A DNA stretch of 5,791 bases from an uncultured Lachnoanaerobaculum sp. (GTDB lineage Bacteria; Bacillota; Clostridia; Lachnospirales; Lachnospiraceae), in assembly GCA_937925515.1 (NCBI GenBank), contig CALALP010000055.1, forward strand, positions 1 to 5,791, written 5' to 3'. Every line of letters begins with the position of its first letter. Positions within the stretch are counted from its first letter, which is position 1. The notes below the pieces were generated by a model. That model was not told where the DNA came from, did no database searches, and worked only from the letters and a program-made list of their open reading frames with translations. Positions 5,752-5,791 of the stretch are shown here, piece after piece. Made by a program: the position numbers and the translations under genes.

Positions 5752-5791
5752 GATTAAGAAAAGTATTATCAGACTATATAGTTTGGTAATA

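Overview
The window is one tight, single-strand block of six genes (165-5751, + strand) preceded by a 164-base AT-rich leader. DNA of low GC content, Arg codons that are almost all AGA/AGG, and AGGAGG-type ribosome binding sites point to a low-GC, probably anaerobic Firmicute of the clostridial kind. I cannot name the genus from the sequence.

Layout: a short GC-rich palindrome (1-19) and an AT-rich leader; a hydantoinase/dihydropyrimidinase-type amidohydrolase (165-1544); an XdhC/CoxI-family molybdenum-cofactor maturation protein (1550-2563); YqeC (2567-3286); YqeB (best start 3288, end 4091); a MocA-like molybdenum cofactor cytidylyltransferase (4095-4733); and SelD, selenophosphate synthase (4711-5751), which overlaps mocA by 23 bases. 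All other gaps are 1-5 bases, so the set is almost certainly one operon. The window ends 40 bases after selD with no terminator visible, so transcription may continue into further genes.

Together these genes match the known accessory module of selenium-dependent molybdenum hydroxylases (SDMH), the 'orphan SelD' system defined by comparative genomics (Haft and Self, 2008). In that model SelD makes selenophosphate. MocA converts the molybdenum-molybdopterin cofactor to its cytosine dinucleotide form. An XdhC-type protein protects and matures the cofactor, and YqeB and YqeC, whose biochemistry is unsolved, are thought to help install a labile selenium ligand on molybdenum. The hydroxylase (xanthine dehydrogenase or purine hydroxylase-like) is not in the window and is expected nearby. 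A hydantoinase at the head of the operon fits anaerobic purine or other N-heterocycle breakdown; the E. coli ygeW-xdhD region likewise combines hyuA, yqeB, yqeC, a mocA homologue and a molybdenum hydroxylase.

The system is therefore recognised rather than wholly new. The open questions are the roles of YqeB and YqeC, the hydantoinase substrate, and the missing hydroxylase. Every ORF is intact, with no sign of frameshift, insertion sequence, CRISPR array or RNA gene.
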